Assembly: GCA_026419785.1 (NCBI GenBank)
Contig: JAODTK010005664.1
Location: 62,001 to 126,000 of the forward strand
Length of the DNA stretch: 64,000 nucleotides
Reading direction: 5' to 3'
Origin: Sclerodactyla briareus
Taxonomy: Eukaryota > Echinodermata > Holothuroidea > Dendrochirotida > Sclerodactylidae
Part shown: piece by piece, positions 12,562-24,415 of the stretch
Layout of the letters: every line of letters begins with the position of its first letter
Position numbering within the stretch: the stretch's first letter is position 1
Notes under the pieces: model-generated
Databases searched by the model: none
Seen by the model: only the letters and a program-made list of their open reading frames with translations
What the model was told of the DNA's origin: nothing
Position numbers and translations under genes: made by a program

Positions 12562-13712
12562 GCTAGCCATCCTACATGCGTGCGTGTCCGTTGGCGTCCG
12601 TTCGCGCCTTTGCGCGTCCGTTATCATTTTAGAGTGCCATCATACTTCCGTCGCGCTTCCGTTGACGCCTGCGTTATTTACCTTCTTCTTGTGCGTTTGA
12701 GACAAACATGCGCGGTCGAAACTAAATCGCATTAAAAACAGCCATTGGCTATTTGATGGCGCATGTGCTCGTCGCAATCAAAGCACTTCGCCCCTATTTG
12801 TTAAACCTTTCTTGTTTAAATTAACGTTGTGTTTATTTTTCATTAGCCCATGTGGGAAATGTTCACATACTCCTAAAAAAAAACCTTAAAACTACTGCAT
12901 TAAACTACCAGCGGGATTTAATTAGAAGACACTTGACATGTAAAATACTGTTAAACATTTGTTATGTGTTCAAATAGTTGTATCTGTGTTGAGATAGAAG
13001 AAAACTGTGTAGATATTATTACGAATGTTTTAAAACACCAAATTAGTTTCTATTCCCTACACCCGACTCCCCAAATTAACTAATGTACGATCTTCCTTCA
13101 TTAGTAGAACAGTCCCGTGTTAAGTGCCAGGGAAATCCCCGGAATCGATTGCACAATACCGCGCGGCACGCGAAAAATCGGTCATGTATCGTCAATAAAA
13201 ACGCCCGCCCCGCCCTCCGCGTCTGCGTGCAAGGAAATGGGTCCTTATGTTACTTTATTGAAACCATTTAAACCCCGCCCGCCCGCGTGCATGGAAAAGC
13301 ACCTTTATACACGTAAACTTAATATAACCTTTTCTGCCACAAACGCATCCTAAAATACCTACTGCACCCCGTACCACCATTCGTTATTTTCTGACGTGCG
13401 TGTTAATCCTATGTACTCGATTTTTTCCACTCACGCGCAACGGACGCGCAACGGATGTATGATGTAGCTTGTAATCCTCTACTTGTGTTTCCCCGGACGC
13501 GCAACGGACGCGCACCGGATGTATGGATGGCAACCCATACCACAAATCCGTTTAGTTTTCTACAGTGCATGAAATCGCTCTCTGTGCGATTGCCGAAAAA
13601 CTCGGATAGCCCACGGAAGGGCAACTGACGCGCAACGATGTATTGATGTAGCTAATGTTGATCCTATGTACTCGATTTTTTCCACTCACGCGCAACGGAA
13701 TAGTATGGATGG
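12562..13712. mobile_element. Inverted clusters of a CGCGCAACGG motif (putative DNA element ends)
   Basis: At 12,562-12,680 the plus strand carries GCCATCCTACATGCG, TCCGTTGGCGTCCGTTCGCG and GCCATCATACTTCCGTCGCG. At 13,430-13,712 it carries the inverse, for example GACGCGCAACGGATGTATG, at least four times (13,436-13,466, 13,495-13,533, 13,622-13,652, 13,689-13,712). A block starting AATCCTATGTACTCG and running into TTTTTTCCACTCACGCGCAA occurs at 13,403 and again at 13,660. I infer subterminal repeats of a non-autonomous DNA transposon, possibly several nested ends. No transposase is visible. Confidence 0.6.
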
Positions 13713-13719
13713 CCACCTG

Positions 13720-13980
13720 TACTTGGTGGGAATTGACTTGCGACGTGACTTGCATGATGAAAAAAGAAGGACTCGTACTTGTGAACTCGACTTTGGAGGA
13801 AATGACTTGGATTGCTTGGACTCAAGGAAATTTGACTTGTGACTTGTCTGAAACAATTTGACTTGTGACTTGACTTGACTTGCAAGAAAATTGGGCGACT
13901 TGACTTGACGGGAAATGATGACTTGCGACTTGACTTGATGATTGACTTGTGACGTGACTTGACGAAAAGTGACTTGTACC
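13720..13980 (+). repeat. Degenerate GACTT/ACTTG pentamer array
   Basis: The motifs GACTTG, GACTTGTGACTTG and GACTTGACTTG recur about 20 times with 1-25 base spacers. On the other strand this gives Ser/Gln/Lys-rich frames (SQVKSQ) that are artefacts. Arrays of this kind are simple-sequence derived. Confidence 0.85.
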
Positions 13981-14979
13981 ATTGCGCGTAGTTCTAGGTT
14001 TATTCACTCTGTCTGGTCAGTGATTTTGATTGCGTGTCCCCCAATTGTTCCCACAATCCACACTTAATTTTCTGTTCTGGAGATTTTATTTCTGGCCGGA
14101 GGGACTCCTCATTTCCTGACAGTTTCCTGTATATTCTACAGTAATTGTCAATGGAAGTAGCTCAGTACAGTACAAAAGTCTTTGATACACCGGGCCCCGA
14201 TATCCAACTCAACAGCTATGGTGCCACCAATAATGTGGTAATGTCACTCAAGTGCTTTGTGACAATATTCGGAGAAAAACAATGGGAACTTGTTTTGATA
14301 TTGCTGGATTCTGCCGACGTCGTGTATCCTCCATATACAAGTTCCCACTAGTAAGTGCGTTCTCATCCGACACCAACACTTTCCATAGCAGAGTGCTCAT
14401 TCACTGTCCGTTTGAAACTCCCCTGTACCATTACAATGCATTGGAAACTAGTTAAGTGAAAAGTGCTCGCTTGCCCGACGATCAGCGCTCCCCTAGTTTG
14501 ACTGGTTTTCATGCTCTTGTGAATAAATTCTATGAAATCAAAATGTTCCCATCTTCAAGGTCAAATAACCTGGACTACTTAATCATGCATGATTCATATT
14601 AAATCATGGATCAAGTCGTGAAATGTGGTCCCTCTCATAGTTCCCAAGCCATGACTACAGGAAGAACACATTTCTTCTTGTGATTACCCTAATTTGCTTT
14701 TTTTTTAGGGAGTTTGGATTTGATCTCTCCGGGTTCAGGAAGCCATTGAAGCTCATCTAGGACCCTGGCCGATTGAAAGTGTTGAGCACCGTCTATAACT
14801 CGCCTTCTCTACACGACGCTATTGCTCACGCATGATATGGATGGCAGGGGTGTCGCAATCCAGACCTACTCTCGGGACTGCCATTTCATACGTCCCCATA
14901 AACGAAAGGACTATCGGTGAACTCCATGGGACCCGAACCCTTTCTTGGAAATTGGGGAGCGGAAGTTCAACTTCATGTG

Positions 14980-15320
14980 ACTTGCTCAACAGCCGCAGAA
15001 TAAAAAGACGGTGACTTATTGCCAATACCCCGTAACAACAGCTCACTGTTAGATGCGGGGTACCACAAGGGTCGATTCTGGCCCCTTGTTATTTATCCTG
15101 TATGTTAATGACCTGCCTGATGTTCAACTGTCCTTTTTGCTGACGATACTAACATATTTTTCACTGCGCGACACAACACAAAAGAATTAGATTAGAAGGC
15201 CGAGGTATGTGAGAATTAGACAAATTCTATGAGTGGCTCAATTTCGAATAAACTTTCCTTGAAGTTGATATAAACAAATTCAATGGTTTTAGTCCAAAAA
15301 AATAAACATATATAATCAGA
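14980..15320 (+). mobile_element. Non-LTR retrotransposon reverse transcriptase fragment (CR1/L2/Jockey type)
   Basis: Translated pieces in shifting plus-strand frames match the palm of a LINE reverse transcriptase. GVPQGSILAP (from about 15,057) is followed after a one-base shift by LLFILYVNDLPD, then after another shift by ADDTNIFF (about 15,138), which holds the catalytic DD pair. Further on come ELDKFYEWLN and a remnant resembling the usual SMVFSPKK end of that region (15,218-15,305). Only about 110 residues remain of an enzyme that normally has over 700. The copy is dead: at least two frameshifts and several stops. Clade cannot be fixed from this piece. Confidence 0.82.
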
Positions 15321-15349
15321 GGAATGGGAGACATCAATAAGTTGACAGC

Positions 15350-15495
15350 AGTGTTGGAGTCGAGTCCAGCTAATCGAGTCCGAGTCCCAAGACCGAGTCC
15401 TCAGCAGCCCAGTCCTAAGGACCGAGCCCTCCAACATCCGAGGTGCAAGTCAAGTCGAAGTCATTGTGTCCGAGTCCGAGTCCCAGAGTCCATAT
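15350..15495 (+). repeat. GAGTCC/CCGAGTC degenerate array
   Basis: CGAGTCC-type hexamers and heptamers recur about a dozen times between GTTGGAGTCGAGTCC and CGAGTCCCAGAGTCC. A shorter relative lies at 16,105-16,215. The array follows directly on the reverse transcriptase fragment. No function is implied. Confidence 0.75.
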
Positions 15496-16104
15496 TAACA
15501 CTTGGCATTTGCAAAAATAAATAGGCCTGGTATTGGATTCAATAGCAAGTTATTGCAGTTAGTCTGCATCCGGAGGATATATGATAAAATTACACAATAG
15601 CCCAATGCAAAATTCATATTGAAGTTTCCAAACTTCCTATCCAGGAGCTGGATGCTCATCAAGAAAGTTCACAGCAAGTGCCTGTTAATTGCAATGTAAA
15701 CAATGCCAAAACTACAGAATAAATGACCGAGGCAATCCAATAACCCTATTGACTCTCCGCCTGCATACTACTAGTTGGAGACCATAATAATTCTCCAGAC
15801 AGCAGTGAGGAATAAAGATTTTTTCATTGCCATTTCGAGAACATCACAATTTCCACCCACTTTGCAGACTGTTGTGCAAGTGCTGCATGTTCCCGTGCTG
15901 TGCCTGTGGCACATTGCTGATAGCCGTTCCAGCAGGCACCAGCTTAGTCATGTTGGCTAATTTCGAATTTGGTATGAGCGAATTCGGGCATTGACAAAAA
16001 AGACAGCGCCCCAGTAGTCATTATATGTTTGAATATCAGTGTAGATTTGTGCATGATTATTCTCATAATTTTCAGGATTTTTGCCAGGATTTTTTGACGC
16101 GGTC

Positions 16105-16215
16105 CTGGAACATGGACTCGGACGGAGTCCCAGCAGCCAAGTCCGAGTCAGAACGTATCATTGAAGTCCGAGACGAGTCCTTCAAAATCGGTCTCGAGAC
16201 CGGATCGAGTTCCCT
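16105..16215 (+). repeat. GAGTCC-type degenerate array, short copy
   Basis: Contains GGACTCGGACGGAGTCC, AAGTCCGAGTCAG, AGTCCGAGACGAGTCC and GGTCTCGAGACC. It is related in motif and spacing to 15,350-15,495. Confidence 0.6.
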
Positions 16216-16799
16216 CCAAACCACTGGTTGACGTACGAAATTCTTAGGCGTATTTAGGAGTAGATATATAGACTCCCAGCCTCTCATGAATGAAATATAC
16301 GTTCACATTCAGTTAGGCAGCTAGAGGAGATGGTATTATGTCAAAATTGAAGCATCTATTACCTTGAAATGTTATGAGAACTATTTATCTGAGCCTAATT
16401 TATCCTTCACTTGACATATTGTTCACTTAACTGGTCTGGAACAAGCAAATTTAATTTGAACAAGCATTGATATCTCCAAAAAGTTGCGATCAAAAACATT
16501 GACATCAGTGAACATAGCCACAAGTACATCTCCAATTTTCAAGAAATTGAATCTTTTGAAACTTGAGGATATCGTTGCACTGAATGTGTGACCCGTTAGC
16601 TATAATTGCCTTAAAATTTTTTACCGAATCGTTTCAAAACTTTACAACACCATTACATCTATCCTTCCATACTTATAAATCCTAGGCATGGTAGTGAATA
16701 TCAGAAACGATCTTATCAGACGTCAAGTGCAAACAGAGCTTGAGATATAGAAGACAATTATTGAATTGGACTTGAGTCTGTTTTACTTGACAATCTTGA

Positions 16800-16968
16800 T
16801 TTATATTTTCAGGGGGTGTACTCTTTGATAAGCTCTCCAGGGCCTCTTAGTATTACTTCCTTCCATTCTTGGCGTATTTGTAATCATGTGAACTATTGTT
16901 ATGTTTTAATATTTCTTTGCGAACATGGTAAATCAAATAAATATTGAAAATTGAAATTGAAATATTAT
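16800..16968 (+). mobile_element. Possible non-LTR retrotransposon 3' tail
   Basis: The stretch ends with AATAAATATTGAAAATTGAA followed by another TTGAAA, a short-repeat tail common on LINE 3' ends. No coding sequence precedes it. The same TTGAAAATTGA phrase is built into the satellite next to it (17,651 and 18,001), so the tail may have become part of the satellite unit. Confidence 0.35.
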
Positions 16969-18590
16969 ATTTTACCTCGGGGAGGTTTCCTGGGGTCGCC
17001 TAATACTGTCCTTCTTCTTACTACCCCTGTTAGTTTTCCGTTTTTTCATGTATTGCCAAGATGGACTATTGACCTGTTAGTCATTTTGCCTCTGGAGATT
17101 TTCCTGGCCTCTCCTGCCGCGTCCTCATGCTGTTACCCGTTAGTTTTTTCCTGTTTTTCAGGCTATTGCAGATGATTAGTGGGACCTGTCAGTATTTTGC
17201 CTCTGGGGAGGTTTCCTGGGGTCCTCCTGACACGGTCCTCCATGCTACTCTACCCTCTTGTTAGTTTTCTTCTCTGTTTTTCATGCGATTGCCGATGAAT
17301 TATGTGACCTGCATTAGTTTGCCTCTGGGGAGGTTTCCTGGGGTCTCCCGATACTGTACTTCTGCTATTATACTGGCTTAGTTTTCTCTTCTGTTTTTCA
17401 TGCTATTGCGATAAGGATTAGGGACCCGTCAGTATTTTGGCTCTGGGGAGTTTCCTGGGGTCCCCTGAAACTGTCCTTCATGCTATTACACTTGTTTAGT
17501 TTTTTCTGTTTTTCATGCTACCCCTTATGCGATGGATTAGTGACCTGCCAGTATTTTGCCTGTGGGGAGTTTCCTGGGGTCTTCCTGTTACTCGTCCTTT
17601 CATGCTATTATACTTGCTAGTTTTCCCTCCTCTGTTTTATGAGATACATACTGAAAATTGAAATAGTAGTATTTTACCTCTTGGGGAGGTTTCCTGGGGT
17701 CGCCTGATACTGTCCTTCTCCTTACTACCCTCTTGTTTTAGTTTTCCGTTGTCATGTATTGCAGATGGACTAGTGACCTTTGCATTTTGCCTCTGGGGGA
17801 TATTTTCCTGTCCTTCCTGGGCTCTCCTGACGCTGTCCTTCATGCTTTTAACCCCTTTTTTAAGTTTTCTCTGGTTTCATGCTATTGCGATGGATTAGTG
17901 ACCTGTCATTTTTGTCCTGGGGAGGTTTCCTGGGGTCGCCTGATACTGTCCTCCTGCTATTATCCTTGCTTAGTTTCCTCTGTTTTAAAAATAAATTCAT
18001 TTGAAAATTGAGATGGAAATAGTAGTATTTTATACCTCTGGGGAGGTTTCCTGGGGTCGCCTGATACTGTCCTTCTCCTTACTACCCTCTTGTTTAGTTT
18101 TCTTTTTCCGTTTTTCATGTTATTGCTAGACTATGACCTGTTAGCATTTTGGCCTCTTGTGAGATTTCTGGCTCTCCTGACGCTGTCCTCATGCTGTTTA
18201 CCTGTGTTTATTTTTGTTCTCTGTTTTTCATGCTATTGCCGATGGCTTAGTGACCTGTAGTATTTTGGCCTCCGGGGGAGGTTTCCTGGGGTCTCCTGGT
18301 ACTGTCCTTCATGCTATATACGTGCGTAGTTTTCTCTGTTTTTCATGCTATTGCAGATGGATTAGTGACCTGTCAGTATTTGCCATCTGGGGAGGTTTCC
18401 CCTGGGTTTCCCTGGTACTGTCCTCCGACCTTTCAGCGATTATACTGTCTCAATATTTTCCTCTGTTTTTCATGCTTGTTGCATATGGACTAGTGACCTG
18501 TCAGTATTTTGCCTCTGGGGAGATTTCCTTGTCCTGGGGCTCCTGACATTGTCCTTCATGCTACTGACCTGCCCTCCTCTCTGCATCCGT
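16968..18590 (+). repeat. ~115-bp satellite with higher-order structure, about 14 units
   Basis: The basic unit reads GGGGAGGTTTCCTGGGG, a CTCCTGATACTGTCCTTC phrase, a CTGTTTTTCATGCTATTGC phrase, then GATGGATTAGTGACCTGTC. Copies occur about every 110-125 bp from 16,979 to 18,530. A subset starts with TGAAAATTGA plus AGTATTTTACCTC at 16,942, 17,651 and 18,001. In those the following units share TTCTCCTTACTACCC-type and CTCTCCTGACGCTGTCC variants. So units are organised in blocks of about 350 and 700 bp. Many units differ by one- or two-base indels. Confidence 0.93.
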
Positions 18591-20990
18591 TCTTCAGGTC
18601 TTTTCGATGTACCAGATGGACGCGATCTCTCAACTGGTAATGATTGCACACTGTCTGCCGTAGGACCACTTTACAGGTAGAACTGCAATACCCGGACGTA
18701 CATTATGTGCACACATTGAACGACTGAACGTGTTACAAATATTTCATTGATTAAATACAAACTCTCATAGAGTTTCCTTATTTCCTGCTCCATGTATAGT
18801 TCTAGCAATTAATTTCGGCCTAACATTCATATATTGTGGAATGATTGTCGGATGTTTTGTAATAACTGAACGGTGGAAGTTAATACAAATTATGTGATCT
18901 GTAGGCTTGCCATTATTCAAGATTCTGAACATTTTAGAGTACTGGTGATCTCTACTGATATTCCGAGTTCAGTTAATGTACCTATCCTCTTCTAATAGGG
19001 ATGAAAGTCTACATGGAAACTGATTTTGAACTCATTTCACTGAAAATCATTAGCATGTAATTTCTCTTCTCCCCCATATCACTGTTATTGTGTGTAGATA
19101 TCATTTCCACAACCAGCGTAGAACGTATGGAGCTAAAAAAAGGAACCTCTATCTACTGGTAGATACTTCATAGTCTCCATTACTGGGTATGATGGCCAAG
19201 AAGTCAGAATCCGTTGGACTTTGATCTGCTCTATCACCACAGTCCTGATCCCTGCATGCTGAGGCTGTTTGAGTCATTCATGAGTCTGCACCACAGGTGT
19301 TCCTTCCAGTCTCTACATCATTGTTGGCTACCAATAGAAAACTTCTTCCCAGTCGGGCACTCACATCAGGGTTTGAATTTATCATTTCCATGTGCTGCAC
19401 ATCACTCAAAAAAAATATTGAGGGCCTCTGTAGAGCATGGAGTCATGGGTGCTCATTCCACAGGGATGGGGAATATATATCCCCAGTAACCCACACTGTT
19501 TGGCTATGGGGCTCCTCCAATTGACTTGTAACATTTTCACAACCAGTAATTTTTTGGTTCAAGGAACCGCCCCCCCCCCCCCCCCCCCCCCCCGCCCATT
19601 CCATTCCCCCAATCTCCGAAATCTATTTCAACCCTATACTCTACCTCGCCACTTCTCACATGAATTGCTCCACTGTCAGAAGTTATTTAAAGTCCTGGCC
19701 ACAATGCAACAACTAATAACACTTGATGTATCTAGATGCTACGCTGCATCAGTTGTAGCAGTCGTAGTGGTGTGGCCGCTTGCACATCTGTAATCTATTT
19801 CACTATTCATCACTTGTTTAAACAAGCTAAATTCGCCTATTGACTTCTCCGTTTGCGATCAAAGTTGTACTAGAAGACCAGATGAGAGCTGATTTTGTTT
19901 CTACGAGCTCTACTTGAGACTCCTCGAGGATCTCGTTCCTTTTTTGTTGTTGCAAGGGGCAACGATGAAAAGTTGCTTCTCTTTTCTACTCATCGCACAG
20001 TGATATCAAGGCATGGAGTGCAACCTTAGGCTTACTGTATCAGTACACCAAGCAGTGGGCCTCACACTAAAAGCCTGTTGAGGGTTTTACTAATTGAACT
20101 AATTGCTCACATCCATCTTCTAACTAAATGGGACACTCCTGAACCATACTGACCAGGCACTTTGTTCATTTATGGTATAGGGATTTCTGCTATGTTTCCA
20201 TCGGTCCCTATGCGGGCCGTCGCCGTCTACACCGCATCCACAGACGGGTCCTGAGAAAGACTGTGGTCTCTCCTGGCCCGGTGTTCTCTGCAGGCCGTCT
20301 GGCGCATTGGGATGATCTCATCACGGGGTCGTTGCTCTTGTCCTCTTCGCCCCGGTCTTCAAGGCTAATGTCTCCTGGTCATTGTGAGTGAAGTTACTGT
20401 GTATCACAGGTGGGTCTTGGTGGGTGACAGCCAGCTAACCACATTTGTAAGCCGTTCAAACAGCACTAGTATGGCACTTTCATCATTCGAATCATCGGAA
20501 AATGGCTTGCACTTAAAACAAGATTTGCATGCTATTTTATGAACTGCTTACATTAGCCTCATATCAATGCTGCAAGTGCTCTTGCTGCCTCTGGTTTTGC
20601 TACTTCTATTCCAGCTGTATATTAAGGGCACTACTTCATAGTGCAGATCATCTTTATTCCCACTCCTTCCAACGGTCCACAGTGTGTGCTGCTTTGAATG
20701 GTCCCTGAAGGTCTGGGAAATAACCTAGGTACCTCACAACCTGGAAGAAGGGCTGTCAATAAAGCAGTCAAAAACTCTTTTTGTGTTAGGCTTGGTTTTC
20801 AATGGGTCTGAATGCAGGATGCAGCATAACTCCACAAATGTGTGAGCGCATACAAGGGAACCTGAGTCTCAGAACATGCTGTAATTCCTTTTGCTGAATT
20901 GCAGGATCGTTTTAAAGGATGGAGAAAACATAGTCTTAACAAAAATGGTATTTTCACTTACCAAAGTCCCATCCCCACCTTAGCCCTCAC
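18590..20990. other. No recognised gene; C24 run
   Basis: A homopolymer of 24 C lies at 19,570-19,593. A GC-richer open frame at about 20,187-20,390 encodes an Arg/Ser-rich stretch of unknown identity. A 39-base segment at 18,598-18,636 lies between an AG after a pyrimidine tract and a GTAATG. None of this is strong enough to call an exon. Confidence 0.35.
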
Positions 20991-21024
20991 TACGGCCCTT
21001 CAGGGATGTGCCATTGGCCAGGAG

Positions 21025-21110
21025 GCGCCCCGGGTGGTGAACGCCCGGGGCGCACTCAGGCATGTTACCCGGCACTCAGGCATTTTACCCCGCACTCAGG
21101 CATTTTACCT
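21025..21110 (+). repeat. Perfect 10-bp hairpin followed by 20-bp tandem triplet
   Basis: GCGCCCCGGG (21,025-21,034) and CCCGGGGCGC (21,044-21,053) form a perfect inverted repeat with a 9-base loop. From 21,051 the 20-base unit CGCACTCAGGCATTTTACCC is present three times (21,051, 21,071, 21,091) with three or fewer differences. The first tandem unit overlaps the last three bases of the hairpin. Confidence 0.95.
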
Positions 21111-21779
21111 GGCCTCATGACAAATTAGCCAAATTTAACCGGCACTATCTCCTATTTCTATAATTACATCAATGCTGTGTTTTGAGTTCCCCCCTGCCGT
21201 TTGTGACCAGGTTTCACCCAGTACTTCTCAGAATTTTCTGGGCACATCCCTCTTCCCTACCTTGAGCAACATACCTTGTAATGCCAATGTTCATATGTAC
21301 AGTGAAACTTTTTTCCCTCAGCACTCCACTGGACTGTGATTATGGTCTGGGTCGTCCTACAGAACACCAGACTTTGCCTTCCCGCTGGAGGAAGCGCTCT
21401 TCACGCGTCCTCGCGTCGTCTACCGTGTTCTGCTTCTTCAACTCAAGGAGGGACCTCCCGGTACCCGTGCTCGCTTCTACGCTGTCATCTTTCGTGAGAA
21501 CGTCCTGTTTTCTGGTTCTTTGGCCTCAGCAGCCGTGGCAGAAAGGGGTCTACACAGAGATTTTGGGTCTCCATCGTCTTTGGGGTTTCTTCATTGTGAT
21601 GTAGGCAGTAATTCCTCGATGACCGCCATGACCTGCCTGTAGTGGCAATTCGTTTGCTTTTTCTCCATTCATCCATTTGTCACATTCGTTCATGCTTTAA
21701 AAACCGACCGGGCATGCGATTAGGTTTAAGCTTGGTAGGATGCAGTGAATGTGGGAGTGTTTTACTGACACTACTAAAA

Positions 21780-22060
21780 TGCTAATTAGGCCTATTTAGG
21801 GGTCACAGAAAAGTTGGTCCATAGTTCAATTGACACAATGGTACATATGGGTGTTCAGCAATTGGGTCAGAGTCATCTAAGAGTCAGTTATGGTCGAGCA
21901 GCATGCCATTCCTAAAGAATAGATCCCGATAATTATGACAGTTGGTTAACGTTTCATGACCAATGATAACATATGGAGTGTTCAGGCATTTGAGGCCAAG
22001 TCATCTAGCATCAGTTTAGTAGGCATCTTTCATCTAGGTCACTTTGGGTTTTTTTTTATT
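21780..22060. repeat. Two diverged ~125-bp units
   Basis: The phrase ACATATGGGTGTTCAGCAATT..GTCATCTA (from about 21,843) is echoed by ACATATGGAGTGTTCAGGCATT..GTCATCTA (from about 21,969). The pattern GTGTTCAG recalls the 1-2,060 family but I cannot prove the link. Confidence 0.5.
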
Positions 22061-22079
22061 GATCAAGATATAACCTGTT

Positions 22080-23080
22080 TGGAGACGAATTGATTATTGG
22101 TCACTCAACAACAAGATCAAAGTCTGAAAACCTTGTAACCACGATAATTAAAAAATTCCTCAATGTTGCAAAAACCGAGGGCAATGCTTTGGTTTAATAT
22201 AAATTATATTAGCTGCTAAACATGATATTGCTAAGGTTCTTTGTCTCGCCTGAATAATTCAGAGGAGACTTCTGGTCACTATGGCAATGTGTGTGTGTGG
22301 AGCGTGTGGTGTGTGCGGTGTGTTTGTGTGTGTGTGCGGGTGTGTGTGTGTCCACTTTTCATTAGCAGGATATCTTTCCGACAGTAGTGCAATTGCAATA
22401 AAATTCTCAGGGTAGCATCGGGGTTGGGTGAACACGATCTATTGATTTTGGGCGCACAAAGTCACTAATTAATTGAGGGAATTAGCCATTTTAAATGTAA
22501 TGTATTGTTTAGGAGGCTCTTAGCAAATCACAGATGACGGTAAGTGCTATTGTGACTGATTGGCACAAATGCCTAATATAAGTTAGATAAACTGATTCGC
22601 TTTCACGAAAATAACTAATAATTCGTCTAATTGCATCATATATGGCGGAAATTCAAAGTTAGTCCCTTATCCTTAATCCCGCAAAAACTTTTTACAAAGA
22701 TTCGGGGTCAATGAGGTCATTCCACGTACCTAATTTGCATAATTTATGGGACATCTTTCAGTTGCTTGGATTTCATGAAACCTGGTGGTATGGGTTACCT
22801 TGAGTTCCATTTTTTTTAAATCAATGATTCAGGGTTACTGAGGTCATTCAACATTGGCTTCTTCATAATTCATCATGCAATTCACGATTTTCGCCGTATT
22901 TTCATGAACTTGGTAAATTGCCTAATTGATAATTTAGAATTTTTAGTCACAATTCCACAAAACTTTTCTACTCTTTACTAGAGCAGTTGTCAATAATCAG
23001 TCCATTCAAATTTGAAATTGGTCACTGATTAGTAGACACATGGACTGCCTTTTAATTGTTTGCTTGGTGATTAAGAAGTA
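22080..23080. repeat. GT-rich microsatellite and fragments of the 300-bp family, then diverged repeats
   Basis: GATCAAAGTCTGAAAACCTTGTAA at 22,110-22,135 is the same phrase as in the 27.3-28.4 kb array. TCTCGCCTGAATAATTCAGAGG at about 22,245 leads into a GT-rich tract (22,289-22,352), the same leader plus GT layout as at 27,255 and 40,126. At 22,700-22,870 two related phrases, TTCGGGGTCAATGAGGTCATT and TTCAGGGTTACTGAGGTCATT, lie about 135 bp apart. Confidence 0.6.
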
Positions 23081-23129
23081 AACACTGATCGCGGCAACTA
23101 GGCAGACACTGGGTCGATCGCCTGTTTTA

Positions 23130-23980
23130 TTTTAAAAATCATCAAAATTTTTAGGTTTGGGGACTTTGTATATTAAATATCCCCACTCTTCGGGGATATT
23201 ATGGTTTTTTGCAGAATCGTCGCCGACCGCCGTCAGAAAATTTCTGTGTTGAACGCAATACTCTCTAAACAATGCCGCATTGGATGAAAGGTGTACACAT
23301 GTTGCCCTCCGAAATCTCGGATTAGGGGTTCGATTGTGGGCGTCAGTGCACCACTTTGCCGCTGCCATCTTGGATTTTCTCAGAACTGATTGATAGTGCT
23401 TTTTGTACAATAACTCACATATTGCCTTGTCAGTCCATGTGAAACTTTGCACACATGATCTGCTGCGAAATCTTGATGGGTCACAAAAGGGGCATCTCGC
23501 CGACTGCTCTGACGGTGTTCATTCTGGTTTTTTTGTGAAACTGATTTTTTCGCTGATTTGCGCTTTTTCTAAACTTTTTCACACATGATCGCATAATGAA
23601 AGTTTTGAATGGCTAAAACAGTGGCGTTCGCCCGACCACGCTAATAGCGCCATTTTGGATTTTTTGCAAAACAGAGTTTTTTGCTTATTTGCGCAGTTCA
23701 AAGCATGTCAATCATTTTGAGACAGTTTTTGTTCTCGCCAAATACGACCCACACCCGGCCGCCATTTTGAATTTTGTGCGAAATTAAGTTTTTGGCAATT
23801 TGACAATGGCATATTTTGGAGCCTGTGTGTGCATTGGGAACAACCTCCCACTTCTCTGTCATAAATCCCCTTCTGATAGAATCAAGGCGAATAATGTCAT
23901 CCACCCTCTGTATATATTGAAAGTTGGGATATACACGTTTGCAGTTTACACCCCGCCAGGCAATGTCTATTTTCAGATTG
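23130..23980. repeat. Diverged repeat region with GCCATTTTGGATTTT motifs
   Basis: GCTGCCATCTTGGATTTTC (23,363), GCGCCATTTTGGATTTTTTG (23,648) and GCCGCCATTTTGAATTTTG (23,760) are followed by similar T-rich phrases, and TTTGCACACATGATC / TTTTCACACATGATC occur about 135 bp apart. These point to old tandem or dispersed repeats. No gene is visible. Confidence 0.5.
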
Positions 23981-24415
23981 TAATTTCACAACTCAACTTA
24001 GCCGTATGGAGAAGCTCTACTTGGATGTGCATTTGCAATAATTCCTAGTTGATAGTAATTAAATCAACTCACTCAACTAGGCCTAGATGGATGGATAGGA
24101 GCTAATACTGGTAATGTGTCTCCCTGATGAGTATGTGATCCCTACGTTTCGGAGTCAAGTCAAAGATCAAAGGAGGCCAATGGCTGGAAGATGGCAGCTC
24201 TTCAAAACTTTCCAGAAGCTTTCTTCATGATTCTCTGAGTTGTGGCCCTCAAATCCCTCCAATGATGTCTCCTCATTTTGCCTCTGCACATCAAACTGAG
24301 CCTCTATATTGCAATTCAGAACAACTGAATCAATCCAACTTGAAAAGAGTACTATTTATGAAGATAGTTTGAAAACTTTAACATTTCTTCTTCCTCCTAC
24401 AGGTGTTCAAGTATG

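Noticed and set aside
18598..18636. 39-base exon between a pyrimidine-AG and GTAATG
   Set aside because: Splice signals this short and weak are common by chance, and no adjoining exon could be identified.
20187..21640. Two GC-richer open segments (20,187-20,390 and 21,345-21,640) as exons of one gene
   Set aside because: No domain, no matching splice sites and no agreement in phase; kept only as a note.
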